DNA of 33,107 nt from an uncultured Clostridia bacterium (GCA_947631405.1 CANRLC010000026.1:1-33107); one strand, 5' to 3'. Counted from the stretch's first letter, positions 25,212 through 32,971 are shown. Numbers and translations: made by a program. Notes: generated by a model from the letters alone, not told the origin.

Positions 25212-26237
25212 TTAGAATTTCCTTCCGCCGCCTCCGCCGCGGGAAGAGCCGCCGCCAAACCCGCGCGAGCCGCCGAAGCCGCCGCTGCGGGAAGAACCGC
25301 CGCCGAATCCGCGCGAGCCGCCCAGTCCGCCGCCGAAGCTGCGCCCGGCCCCGCCGCCGCGGGAGGAGCCGCCGCCAAAGCTGCGCGTGCCGTCGAAGCT
25401 GCCGCGCGTGTATGTGCGGGGCGGCGTGCGGGGCGCGCGCGGCGCGCCGAAGCTGCCGCCAAATCCTCCGCCCACGGGCGGCGTGGGCGGGGACGGCGGA
25501 CGCCTGCGGCCGTTTTGGTTTCCGCGCAGCAGCCAGCCGAGGAACAGGTATCTCATGCAGCCGTCGCCCTTCGGCATGAGCGCGTTGACGAGGATGCTGA
25601 TGACGAGATAGGCGAAGAGCAGCCCGATCAGGATATCGAAGAAGCCGGGGCCGCCGGAGGCGCGCGCCTCTCGCGGGGCGGTCTCTCGCGCGCTCGCATT
25701 GCTCGCGCCGCTCGTCTGCGCGGCGGGCGAGAGCGTCTTGCCCTCGGCGCGGGCGAGGTATTGGCAGACGTCCTCATACAGCTCGCGCATGCCGCGCGAA
25801 TACGCGCCGTCGGCGAAGGCGTCGATATTCTGGTCGATCAATTCGCCGCAGGCGGCGCCGGTCATCACGCGGTCTACGCCCCTGCCGGTGCCGATTTGAA
25901 TCTCGCGCTCGCCGCGCGCGAGCAGCACGACGACGCCGTCGTCCTCGTCCTCGGATCCGATGCCCCACGCGTTGATGAGGTCGGTCGCGTAGTCCGCGGC
26001 GTCCATGCCGTCCCAGAAATCGACGACGACGGCGACGGCCTGAATGCCCGTGGCGTCCTCGAGCGCCGCACCGGTCTCGCCGATGGCGTCGATGTCGCTC
26101 TGGGAGAGGACGCCGCCGCTGAAGTCATAGGCGTAGGCGAACGCGTCGGGCTTATCGGGCACGTCGGCGAGCGCCTGCGCGCAGGTCAGGCAGAGCAGCA
26201 GCGCGGCAAGCGCTGCCGCGATCCTTGCGCATTTCAT
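25212..26237 (-). CDS. TPM-domain membrane protein with a Gly/Ser-rich tail
   Basis: The 341-residue protein has a signal peptide (1-24), a TPM domain (about 36-165; GIQAVAVVVDFWDG, DDGVVVLLARGEREIQIGTG), a membrane helix (about 199-220) and a long low-complexity tail rich in Gly, Ser, Phe and Arg (GGSSRGGG-type repeats). This is the YgcG-like layout. TPM proteins have been linked to phosphatase activity and to membrane or photosystem maintenance, but the role in Bacillota is unclear. They are often encoded beside LemA proteins, which fits the possible LemA-like gene two genes upstream. Its ATG overlaps the previous stop (ATGA). Confidence 0.88.
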   Translation of the reverse strand: MKCARIAAALAALLLCLTCAQALADVPDKPDAFAYAYDFSGGVLSQSDIDAIGETGAALEDATGIQAVAVVVDFWDGMDAADYATDLINAWGIGSEDEDDGVVVLLARGEREIQIGTGRGVDRVMTGAACGELIDQNIDAFADGAYSRGMRELYEDVCQYLARAEGKTLSPAAQTSGASNASARETAPREARASGGPGFFDILIGLLFAYLVISILVNALMPKGDGCMRYLFLGWLLRGNQNGRRRPPSPPTPPVGGGFGGSFGAPRAPRTPPRTYTRGSFDGTRSFGGGSSRGGGAGRSFGGGLGGSRGFGGGSSRSGGFGGSRGFGGGSSRGGGGGRKF

Positions 26238-26518
26238 GGCGTCTTCTCCTCCTCCGGTGCGGCGCGGCCGGCCGCGCCTGCGTTCTTTTCTTCCTTTGCG
26301 GCCTGTTCGGCCTCCTCCTGCGCGGCGCGCTCGTCCTCCTCGCGCACGCGGGCGGCGAACGCGGCGATATGCCGCGCGCCGAGCACTGCGGCGAGCGCGA
26401 GGGCGAGCACCGCGACGGCGGCGATCACGGCGACGGCGGCGAGCGCCTCGGGCGAATCCTTGGCCGCGCGGGCGGCGATGCGCAGGTTTTCCGGGGACAG
26501 TCCGGAAAAGATGCTCAT
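26234..26518 (-). CDS. Small membrane protein of unknown function
   Basis: A 94-residue product with an N-terminal stretch (1-25), one membrane helix (about 26-48, Ala/Val/Leu-rich) and a highly charged Glu/Ala/Lys-rich C-terminal half that could form a coiled coil. I do not recognise a family. It is wedged between two neighbours (one base after the upstream stop, four-base overlap with the TPM start), which argues that it is real and works with them. Confidence 0.7.
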   Translation of the reverse strand: MSIFSGLSPENLRIAARAAKDSPEALAAVAVIAAVAVLALALAAVLGARHIAAFAARVREEDERAAQEEAEQAAKEEKNAGAAGRAAPEEEKTP

Positions 26519-26519
26519 A

Positions 26520-27128
26520 TCAGATGCCCTCGTAGACGTCCGGCTCAGCGAGCAGGAAGCGGGTAGGCAGGCGGTCGTAGAGCTTTTCGGCGCGCTCGGC
26601 GTCCTCGTTATAGGCGCGGGCCTCCTGCCTCAGGAAGCTGCCCTGCTCGGCGAAGAGGTCGGCGGCGCGCTCTAGCATGTTTGCATCGTCGCCCTTGAGG
26701 CCGTCGGATGCGGCTTCGATCAGCTCGCTCACGGCGGCGGTCAGCTTCTGATCGGCGCGGCTGATCTCGCGCGCGGTCTTGGCGCTTTCGAGCTGATCGG
26801 CGGCCTCCTCGACGGCGCTGCGCGCGGCCTCGATATCGCTCGCGCGCTCAGCGACGGTGACGGCGTTGCGCGCCTGTGCGGCGCGATCCTCGACGATGGA
26901 GGCGACGTCGCCTTGGCGCAAAAACGCCTTAGGGGTCGCGCGCTGCAATGCGCGCGCGTTGCCGACGAACAGCGCGCAAACGAGCAGCAGCGCGCACAGC
27001 GCGATGCCCGCGTTCTGCGGCAGCGCGGCGAGGCGCTGCAGTGCAGCGCTCTTTTGCGGTTGGTTTTGGGGCGCGCTCGGGGCGCTCTGTGCGGGCTTGG
27101 GGGCCTGCTGCGTGGCTGCGGCGGGCAT
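26520..27128 (-). CDS. Membrane-anchored helical protein, possibly a divergent LemA-like protein
   Basis: The 202-residue product has a Pro/Gln/Ala-rich cytoplasmic start (1-30), one membrane helix (about 38-57) and a long helical part. The C-terminal run RQEARAYNEDAERAEKLYDR followed by LPTRFLLAE resembles the end of LemA proteins, where a YNDAV-type helix is followed by a proline and a hydrophobic tail. The N-out, single-helix, coiled-coil layout and the nearby TPM gene fit, but similarity is weak and it could be an unrelated coiled-coil protein. The ATG at 27128 has AAAGGAG eight bases upstream; the open frame continues into repeats and is not used. Confidence 0.6.
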   Translation of the reverse strand: MPAAATQQAPKPAQSAPSAPQNQPQKSAALQRLAALPQNAGIALCALLLVCALFVGNARALQRATPKAFLRQGDVASIVEDRAAQARNAVTVAERASDIEAARSAVEEAADQLESAKTAREISRADQKLTAAVSELIEAASDGLKGDDANMLERAADLFAEQGSFLRQEARAYNEDAERAEKLYDRLPTRFLLAEPDVYEGI

Positions 27129-27167
27129 GAAGATCGCTCCTTTCGTGGGGAGGTGAGCGGGGGGTTG

Positions 27168-27245
27168 TCGGGGCTGCCGCCCCGAACCCCGCCCGAGGGA
27201 TGTCTCCCTCGGACTCCCTTCCCCATCCCCGCTCCGCGGGGATGG
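27168..27245 (-). repeat. Hairpin module before the LemA-like gene (copy D)
   Basis: Three perfect hairpins in a row: TCGGGGC/GCCCCGA (27168-27185), CCGAGGGA/TCCCTCGG (27193-27212) and a ten-base stem CCATCCCCGC/GCGGGGATGG with loop TCC (27223-27245). The order and spacing match copies C and E, but the second stem differs in sequence while still pairing perfectly, which supports selection for structure. It lies 40 bases before the LemA-like start. Confidence 0.75.
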
Positions 27246-27305
27246 ACGGTGATGATGGAGGGGTTTTTGAGGGTTTGATGGGGCGTGGCTTGGGGTATGG
27301 CTCTG

Positions 27306-27752
27306 AAGCGGCTTATCTTGTCCGGGGTCGCAAACGCTTCGCGTTTGCTGCCGGACGCGGGGGTTTTTATAAGCGGCTTGTCTTGTCCGGGAACGCAAAC
27401 GCTTCGCGTTTGCTGCCGGACGCGGGGGTTTTTATAAGCGGCTTGTCTTGTCCGGGAACGCAAACGCTTTGCGTTTGCTGCCGGACGCGAGGGGATTTCA
27501 TAAGCGGCTTATCTTGTCCGGGAACGCAAACGCTTTGCGTTTGCTGCCGGACGCGGGGGTTCTTATAAGCGGCTTGCCTTGTCCGGGGTCGCAAACGCTT
27601 CGCGTTTGCTGCCGGACGCGGGGGTTTTTATAAGCGGCTTATCTTGTCCGGGAACGCAAACGCTTTGCGTTTGCTGCCGGACGCGGGGGTTTTTATAAGC
27701 GGCTTGCCTTGTCCGGGAACGCAAACGCTTTGCGTTTGCTGCCGGACGCGAA
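27306..27752. repeat. Tandem array of seven 65-bp hairpin units
   Basis: Units start at 27306, 27371, 27436, 27502, 27567, 27632 and 27697 (spacing 65, except one 66). Each contains TCCGG, then GCAAACGC, a 3-base loop TTC or TTT, GCGTTTGC and CCGGA, so it folds into a long stem, then GCGGGGGTTTTTATAAG. Changes between units fall in the loop (TTC/TTT), the internal loop (AAC/GTC) and one linker, not in the stems. The period is not a multiple of three, so it is not a coding repeat. A single extra unit is at 23410-23467. It lies between TelA and the LemA-like gene. Confidence 0.95.
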
Positions 27753-27775
27753 GGGCGCCTCCGGCGGGGGTACGA

Positions 27776-27839
27776 TGGGGGCTGCCGCCCCACGCCCTGC
27801 TTGGGGCCATTGGCCCCAAACCCCATCACCGCTTCGCGG
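27776..27839 (-). repeat. Hairpin module just after the TelA gene (copy E)
   Basis: On the plus strand: GGGGC/GCCCC (27778-27791), TTGGGGCC/GGCCCCAA with loop ATT (27801-27819) and CCGC/GCGG with loop TTC (27829-27839). Read in the direction of the gene it begins about 11 bases after the TelA stop. The tandem array follows directly, as the single unit does in copy C. Confidence 0.75.
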
Positions 27840-27850
27840 GGAGATTGGGC

Positions 27851-28801
27851 TTAGGCTTTTCGTGCCTGCGTCTGCGCTTGCAGGGAGCGCTCGATCTCAT
27901 CCAGCTCCTTGAGCAGGGCGTCGGCGGTCTGCTCCGCCTGCTCCCGATCCGCCTCGCCCGCTTCCTTCACAAACGCGCGCGTCTGCGCTTTCATCTCGTT
28001 CGCGCCCGCGCGCACGCCCCTCGCGGCTTCCTCGCTCGCGCGGCGCTGCGCCGCCAGTGAATCCGTCGCGCGCGCGATGCCCAGCGCCGCCGCCATCTGG
28101 CTCTTCCACAGCGGGATGGTCACCTCGAGCGCCGCCTGCAATTTCGCGCACGTCAGCTCGTCGCTCTGCTGCACGGCGCGAATCTGCGCCGCCAGCTGCG
28201 TGGAGGCAACCTGCGTCACGCGCAAGTCCTGCACGCGGCGCTCCAGTCTCGCGATGGCCTGCGCGTCCTCGCCCCTCGCTTTGGCCTGCCGCAGCGCCTC
28301 GTCGCCCACGACGATGAGCGAGCACAGCTCGCGGTAGAGCGTCTCGTTGCGCTCGTAGAGGCGGTCGAGCAGCGCGCTGTCGCGCATGAGCGCCACGCGG
28401 CGGTCGGTCATATCGTTGGCGCAGGCGTTGATGCGCGGCTCAGCCTTTTCATACTGCGCGCGCACGTCGGAAAGCGACGCCGCGCCGCCCAGCATCCTGC
28501 GCAAGAGGCCGCGCGCCTGCGCACCGAACGAGCAGGCGCGGATTTGCTCGGCGAGGGTCTGCATCGTTCCCGCCAGCGGCGTCACGTCCTCGCGGAGCAT
28601 CTGCCGCAGGGCGATCTCGGAAAAGGCGTTCATTTCCTTTTGCGCCTTTGCGCCGAAGCCCATCACCGCGGCGTTATCTTGCAGGTCGAGCCTTGCGGCG
28701 AGCGCCTCGATCTGCGCGCGCATTTCATCCGGCAGCTGTTCCTTGGTCGGCGTGACGCCCTGCTCCGGCACGAGCGCGAAGCCCTCGAACGCGCTGCTCA
28801 T
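27851..28801 (-). CDS. TelA/YaaN-family protein (toxic anion resistance family)
   Basis: The 316-residue, almost entirely helical protein matches the TelA family (named for tellurite resistance; YaaN in B. subtilis). Family-like segments are YEKAEPRINACANDMTDRRV, RLYERNETLYRELCSLIVVG and LWKSQMAAALGI. It is shorter than many relatives (often above 350 residues). The name is historical; members are linked to envelope stress and antimicrobial tolerance, and a direct role in resistance is not shown. Its ATG overlaps the xpaC-like stop (ATGA), the same pairing as xpaC-yaaN in Bacillus. Confidence 0.85.
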   Translation of the reverse strand: MSSAFEGFALVPEQGVTPTKEQLPDEMRAQIEALAARLDLQDNAAVMGFGAKAQKEMNAFSEIALRQMLREDVTPLAGTMQTLAEQIRACSFGAQARGLLRRMLGGAASLSDVRAQYEKAEPRINACANDMTDRRVALMRDSALLDRLYERNETLYRELCSLIVVGDEALRQAKARGEDAQAIARLERRVQDLRVTQVASTQLAAQIRAVQQSDELTCAKLQAALEVTIPLWKSQMAAALGIARATDSLAAQRRASEEAARGVRAGANEMKAQTRAFVKEAGEADREQAEQTADALLKELDEIERSLQAQTQARKA

Positions 28802-29523
28802 CCCTGACTCCCCTTGGCGAAGAGCGAGGCGAAGGGGTCGTCCTCATCCTTCTGTTCTTTGTCTTGCGCGGCCGCCTTGCCGAGGTCGGGCAGCTCGTCC
28901 TGCACGCCGCCGAGCAGGCCGTCGCCCTTCAGCACGTCGGCGAGCACGTCCATCTCGCTCTCCAGATCGATGAAGCGGTATTCGGCGAGCGCGTCGAGCT
29001 GCTTATGCAGCGCGCTTTGCACCTGTCCCATCGCCTCGCCGATGCGGCCCGCGATGGCCTGCGCCTGTCCGGACGCGACCTCGCCCTCCAGCTTGGCGCG
29101 CTCGCCGAGCAGCTTTTGCGTGGCGGGCAGCGTATAGCGCAAAAACGTGCGCATGGAGGAGAGCATGTCGGGCTGCTCCTCCAGCCGGGAGAGCAGCGCG
29201 CGGCAGGTCGTCTCGATGTCGTCGATCTGCGCGGAGAGCGCGGGGTCGGCGATGGCGTCGTTGGCGCTGCGGATGGAGGCGAGCTGCTCGCGCGCCTCGG
29301 CGATCAGCGCGTCGACCTCGGCGCTGCCGGACTTGGGCGCGGCCTCGACGGTCACGGTTCTATCCGGGAACAGGCGGCGGCCGGCCGCGAACGCGAGCAG
29401 CGCCGCGGCGATGGCGATCAGGTAGTCGCTCACGGCTCCAAGGCCCAGCAGCAGCGCCACAATCAGCGCGCCCAGTCCCGCCGCCACAAACGGCGCGCCG
29501 GAGCGGATCGTCTTCGTTTGCAT
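28798..29523 (-). CDS. XpaC-family membrane protein
   Basis: The 241-residue product has two membrane helices close together near the N-terminus (about 11-30 and 32-47) and a cytoplasmic helical domain (about 65-241; AEVDALIAEAREQL, RTFLRYTLPATQKLL, YRFIDLESEMDVLADVLKGD) typical of XpaC. The family name comes from hydrolysis of an indolyl phosphate dye, and the true role is unknown. Translation is coupled to the following TelA gene, suggesting a membrane-bound pair. Confidence 0.82.
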   Translation of the reverse strand: MQTKTIRSGAPFVAAGLGALIVALLLGLGAVSDYLIAIAAALLAFAAGRRLFPDRTVTVEAAPKSGSAEVDALIAEAREQLASIRSANDAIADPALSAQIDDIETTCRALLSRLEEQPDMLSSMRTFLRYTLPATQKLLGERAKLEGEVASGQAQAIAGRIGEAMGQVQSALHKQLDALAEYRFIDLESEMDVLADVLKGDGLLGGVQDELPDLGKAAAQDKEQKDEDDPFASLFAKGSQG

Positions 29524-29554
29524 GGGGATTCCCCTTTCTGCGCCGCGCGGCGCG

Positions 29555-30253
29555 TCAGTCGGCGTCGTTGCGGAAGATCGCCTGCGCCCGCACGCTCGCG
29601 GGCGCCGCGCCGTAGCCCTCCCACTGCTCGACGAACGCCTCGTCCACGCGGAAGCGCACGAGCGTCGTTCCGCCCGCCGGGATGCCCACGTCCTGCAGGT
29701 TCACGCCGTCGGCGTAGATCATCGCGCCGCCCTCGGTGTACAGGCCGATGGCGACGGACGGGTCGTAAGCGTCGGTATCGGTGGGGTTTTGCACCTCGCA
29801 CACGACGGCGAGGCCGCTTCCCTCGCGCTCGATGCGCGCCGCGCAGGAGAGCTTCACCCCGGCGTACTGCGGCTCGACGATCATGTATTCGGGAAAGTAC
29901 TGGATGCCGGTGATCGTCGGCACGACGACGCCGTCCTCGTTCGGCTCAAAGGGCACGATGTCGAACAGGTAGCCGTCCTCTCCGGGCGAGAGGAAGTACG
30001 GCCAGAGCTGGGAGATCTCCTCGCTGGCGACGAGCTGATCGCCGTTTTGCAGCTCGAACATGCCGCGATCCAAACAGATGATCTGGTCGGACGCGTTGTG
30101 TACCTGCGCGTAGCAATACACCAGATAGTACTCGCCCGACTGCACGATGTTGCACGAGGACTGCACGATCGTGCCCTCGCCCTCCGCCGACGCGCCGCAG
30201 GCGAGCGCCGGCAGAAGCAGCGCGGCGGCGAGCGCTGCAAGCCGTTTGCGCAT
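29555..30253 (-). CDS. Exported protein of unknown function
   Basis: The 232-residue product starts with a signal peptide (about 1-23, MRKRLAALAAALLLPALACG). A signal peptidase I cut after ASA is likelier than lipid attachment, since ALAC is a poor lipobox. The rest looks like two beta-sandwich-type segments with repeated phrases such as YYLVYCYAQVHNASDQIICL and GLAVVCEVQNPTDTDAYDP, similar to domains that describe extracellular sugar- or protein-binding folds. I do not recognise a family. The ATG at 30253 follows AAGGAGG by five bases. It lies 35 bases after the next upstream gene, in the VanW operon. Confidence 0.75.
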   Translation of the reverse strand: MRKRLAALAAALLLPALACGASAEGEGTIVQSSCNIVQSGEYYLVYCYAQVHNASDQIICLDRGMFELQNGDQLVASEEISQLWPYFLSPGEDGYLFDIVPFEPNEDGVVVPTITGIQYFPEYMIVEPQYAGVKLSCAARIEREGSGLAVVCEVQNPTDTDAYDPSVAIGLYTEGGAMIYADGVNLQDVGIPAGGTTLVRFRVDEAFVEQWEGYGAAPASVRAQAIFRNDAD

Positions 30254-30288
30254 AGCTTCCTCCTTTTTGAACCCTTTCCGTCGCCGCG

Positions 30289-30843
30289 TCACAGCGCGAC
30301 GAGGCGGCGCACGCCGTCCTCGCTGACGACCGTCACGGGCGCGTCTTTGCCGCTCAGGCAGAGCTGTTCGCCGCGCGCGAGCGCAAGCCCGTCGCGCAGC
30401 GCTTGCAGATCGGACAGCTCGTAGATCGCCATCACGGCGTAATCGCTATCGCAGAGCAGGATCTCCGTGATGCCCACGCGCGCGAGCACGTCCATCGCGC
30501 CCTGATCGATCTGCAGCGTCGCGCCATCCTGCGCGTCCCTGACGCGCAGCGACAGCCGCAGCTCCTTGTTCTCGAGGCTCCGGCGGTCGAGATCCTCCTG
30601 AAAGCGGAGCGTTTCGCCGTCCGGGTCGTAGACGCGCAGCGCCAGCGGCAGCCCGCCGACGCGCGCCTGTTTGAGCCACTTGTCGCTGGCGCTCACGCCG
30701 AGGCACGAGCGCTCCGCGCCAAACGCGGGCAGCGTGTCGCCGACGGCGGCCTGCGCCGCCAGATCGGCCCGGGCGGCGCCTCCGGCGATCAGCGTCAGCA
30801 ATAGCGCCAGCAGCGCGGCGGTCAATCCTTTGCGTCTGAGCAT
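30289..30843 (-). CDS. Exported protein of unknown function
   Basis: The 184-residue product has a clear signal peptide (about 1-26, ending AARA) and a mature part with no family I recognise; it contains RVGGLPLALRVYDPDGETL and ends GVRRLVAL. The start at 30843 follows GAGAGGGACGAAAG. It is 23 bases after the VanW-family stop and 35 bases before the next gene, so it is translated within the same operon. It may act outside the membrane with the VanW protein, but nothing in the sequence shows how. Confidence 0.72.
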   Translation of the reverse strand: MLRRKGLTAALLALLLTLIAGGAARADLAAQAAVGDTLPAFGAERSCLGVSASDKWLKQARVGGLPLALRVYDPDGETLRFQEDLDRRSLENKELRLSLRVRDAQDGATLQIDQGAMDVLARVGITEILLCDSDYAVMAIYELSDLQALRDGLALARGEQLCLSGKDAPVTVVSEDGVRRLVAL

Positions 30844-30866
30844 CTTTCGTCCCTCTCTCTTGCGCC

Positions 30867-32708
30867 TCAGTCGATGCTGTACGGCGCAGGCGTCTCTCTG
30901 GGCGTCACGCCGACGTAGATGATCGGCGCGGTCGCCTTGTAGGTATCGGTGTGGTCGAGCTTGCGGTCGATCTGCAGGCCGCTCTTGTCCATCGTCACGA
31001 GGTACACGTCCACGACGTAGCCCATCTCGCCCTTGCTGCTCTGGTATTCCTCGTCGTCGTAGACGACGTAGGTGGCGTCGGTGTCCTGCCGGTAGACCGG
31101 CTCGGGGATGGGCAGCTCCTGCACGACCTGCGATTCGAGCTTGTAGCTGTAGCCGTTCGGGTCGGGCCGCCCGTAGATGATGAAGCGGCAATGCGGATAG
31201 TTGCCCTGCTTGTAATACTGCGCCTCGATGTAGATGTCCGCGCCCGTGTTGTTGCGGAAGACGAAGTCGAGGCGGTCGTCGGAGACGGTGGCGTCCAGTC
31301 CGCGCGGGACGTAGCTCGAGGCGAGCGAGTGCTGCGTGCGGGTGACGACCTCCAGCCCCGCGTTGACGACGGCGTTATACAGCGTCGAGGAGACTTGGCA
31401 GATGCCGCCGCCGATGCCCGTGACGTATTCGTTGTAGACGATCTCCAGCGCGTCGGTGTAGCCGTTGGCGTAGGTGCGCTTGCCCGCGACCTTGTTGAAG
31501 GACACGGTCTCGCCGGGCTTGATCGTCAGGTGATCGAACTTCTTGGTGCCGACCTCGATGTTGTTGAAGCGCTCCGGGTGCGTGAGGCCCGCGGTCGTAT
31601 CGTAGCTGGAGAGCTGCACGATCTGCCCCTCGAGGTAGTCGCGCGTCACGGCGGCCTGCACGGGCGTGGGCGTCAGCTCCACCACGCCGGATTCGAGCCT
31701 GTCGATCATCGCGCAGATGTGCTCGTTCATGCCGGTGATGTCCAGCTCCTGCCCGGGCACGTCGTCGGTGTAGGAGAAGGGCGGCCACTTGGTGTCGTCG
31801 TTTACGCGCGTGGCGTTGACGGCGGGCGTATCGACCTCCTCCTTGATCGTGGTGAGGATCTGCGTGACGCGCGTCAGGTCGTAGCTGAGCGTCGTGTAGC
31901 GCATGACGGGTTCCTTTTCCAGCGCCTTCACCTGCTCGTAGCGCGCGGACGACGCGCCCGCGTGCCCGATCGCCCAGAGCTGGTCGAGCTGATCGGCGAC
32001 GTCGTACTGCATGTTGATGTCGTCGCCGGTGATGTCCCACGACTGGCCGTCCTGCGTCTTGAGGGTGATCTTCCACGAGGAGATCAGCGAGACGACCTGC
32101 TGCGTGACGACGGACGCCGCCTCGTCGAGCGTCCTCCCCTCCAGCGGGATGCCGTTGACGAAGATGTTGGGATAGAACACGCCGTCACCCTTGTCGAGCG
32201 TCCGCTTGATGGCGATCAGCCGCCCGCCGCCAATGACCGCGCCCACGATCAGCGCCGCCATGAGCGAGAGCGCCAGTGCGCCGCCCGCCGCCCGGCGGAT
32301 GCGGCGGTTGCGCCGCTCGCGGCCCTTTTTGCTCAACTTGCCCGCCGGCTTTTTCGCCTTTGCGCGCGGCAGGGGCTTTGCGCGATCCTGCGCCACCGCG
32401 GTCATCCCGCTGATGGTGCCGGCGCTCTGCCGGGGTCTGTCCTCCTGCCGGAGTCTGTCGCCCTGCCGGGGTCTGTCCTCCTGCCGGGGCGCGGCGCCCT
32501 GCCGGGGTGCGGCGGCCGGGCGGGGGGCGTCGGCGGCCCTGCCCGTGCGGCGCGAGGCCGCGCCCGAGACCGCGTTGGCGGAGACCATCCAATCCGGCTG
32601 CTCCTCCTGCGCGGCGACGATGCGCAGCGGCTCCCGCTCTTCGATCTGCGGCGCGCTCTGTTCAAGCGCCTGCTTTCTTCTGCGGTGCGTCGGCCTTTCC
32701 TCAGACAC
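30867..32708 (-). CDS. VanW-family protein with peptidoglycan-binding-like domain
   Basis: The 613-residue protein has a long cytoplasmic tail (1-138), one membrane helix (about 141-164), a PG_binding_4-type region (about 185-360) and a VanW domain (about 365-510) with the core motif GGGICQVSSTLYNA (433-446). VanW proteins occur beside vancomycin-resistance genes but are widespread, and their function is not known. Residues 66-94 are built from a six-residue repeat (xxRPRQ), encoded by five 18-base units at 32427-32516. The start is set at the GTG at 32708, eight bases after GGGGAGG; a GTG three codons earlier overlaps that site. It leads an operon of five genes through TelA. Confidence 0.9.
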   Translation of the reverse strand: MSEERPTHRRRKQALEQSAPQIEEREPLRIVAAQEEQPDWMVSANAVSGAASRRTGRAADAPRPAAAPRQGAAPRQEDRPRQGDRLRQEDRPRQSAGTISGMTAVAQDRAKPLPRAKAKKPAGKLSKKGRERRNRRIRRAAGGALALSLMAALIVGAVIGGGRLIAIKRTLDKGDGVFYPNIFVNGIPLEGRTLDEAASVVTQQVVSLISSWKITLKTQDGQSWDITGDDINMQYDVADQLDQLWAIGHAGASSARYEQVKALEKEPVMRYTTLSYDLTRVTQILTTIKEEVDTPAVNATRVNDDTKWPPFSYTDDVPGQELDITGMNEHICAMIDRLESGVVELTPTPVQAAVTRDYLEGQIVQLSSYDTTAGLTHPERFNNIEVGTKKFDHLTIKPGETVSFNKVAGKRTYANGYTDALEIVYNEYVTGIGGGICQVSSTLYNAVVNAGLEVVTRTQHSLASSYVPRGLDATVSDDRLDFVFRNNTGADIYIEAQYYKQGNYPHCRFIIYGRPDPNGYSYKLESQVVQELPIPEPVYRQDTDATYVVYDDEEYQSSKGEMGYVVDVYLVTMDKSGLQIDRKLDHTDTYKATAPIIYVGVTPRETPAPYSID

Positions 32709-32775
32709 GCGCCTCACCTCCCCATGGCCCGCGGCCGGCGGATAATCCGTCCACGCGGCATACGTTACCGCTTAT

Positions 32776-32804
32776 ATCATACACCATTTCAATGCCTCTA
32801 GCAA
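32776..32804 (-). promoter_or_regulatory. Promoter of the VanW-XpaC-TelA operon
   Basis: The minus strand reads TTGCTA (32799-32804), 17 bases, TATGAT (32776-32781). Transcription should start near 32769, giving a leader of about 60 bases. An insertion sequence begins 79 bases upstream of the -35 box. Confidence 0.65.
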
Positions 32805-32919
32805 GGTTTTTTTGCGCGCGGCCGGCCCCGCGCCGCCGCCGCTCTTCCTTTATATGACGGAAAAACCCGCCCATTCCTTTCATGGACTGCCTTCAAAAAA
32901 ATAGACAGTGAAAAAAACA

Positions 32920-32964
32920 CCCTCCTGTTGTAGAATAAGGGAAAGCAAAACTACGACAGGAGGG
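32920..32964 (+). promoter_or_regulatory. Hairpin covering the ribosome binding site of the IS gene
   Basis: CCCTCCTGTTGTAG (32920-32933) pairs with CTACGACAGGAGGG (32951-32964) over all 14 positions, with one G-U pair, around a 17-base loop. The right arm contains the AGGAGGG ribosome binding site of the gene at 32972. The internal promoter would start transcripts inside the loop, leaving that site free, whereas read-through from outside would hide it. Confidence 0.7.
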
Positions 32965-32971
32965 ACTCTTT

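Noticed and set aside
25098-26675. A plus-strand frame of 525 codons
   Set aside because: It is antisense to the TPM and small membrane genes; its Ala/Arg-rich repeats mirror the Gly/Ser tail on the other strand.
27306-27752. The array as a CRISPR locus
   Set aside because: Whole 65-bp units repeat without unique spacers, and no cas gene is present.
27306-27829. The array as a repeat-protein gene (frames reading RVRQQTQSVCVPGQDKP-like text)
   Set aside because: The 65/66-base period shifts the frame at each unit, and there is no ribosome binding site.
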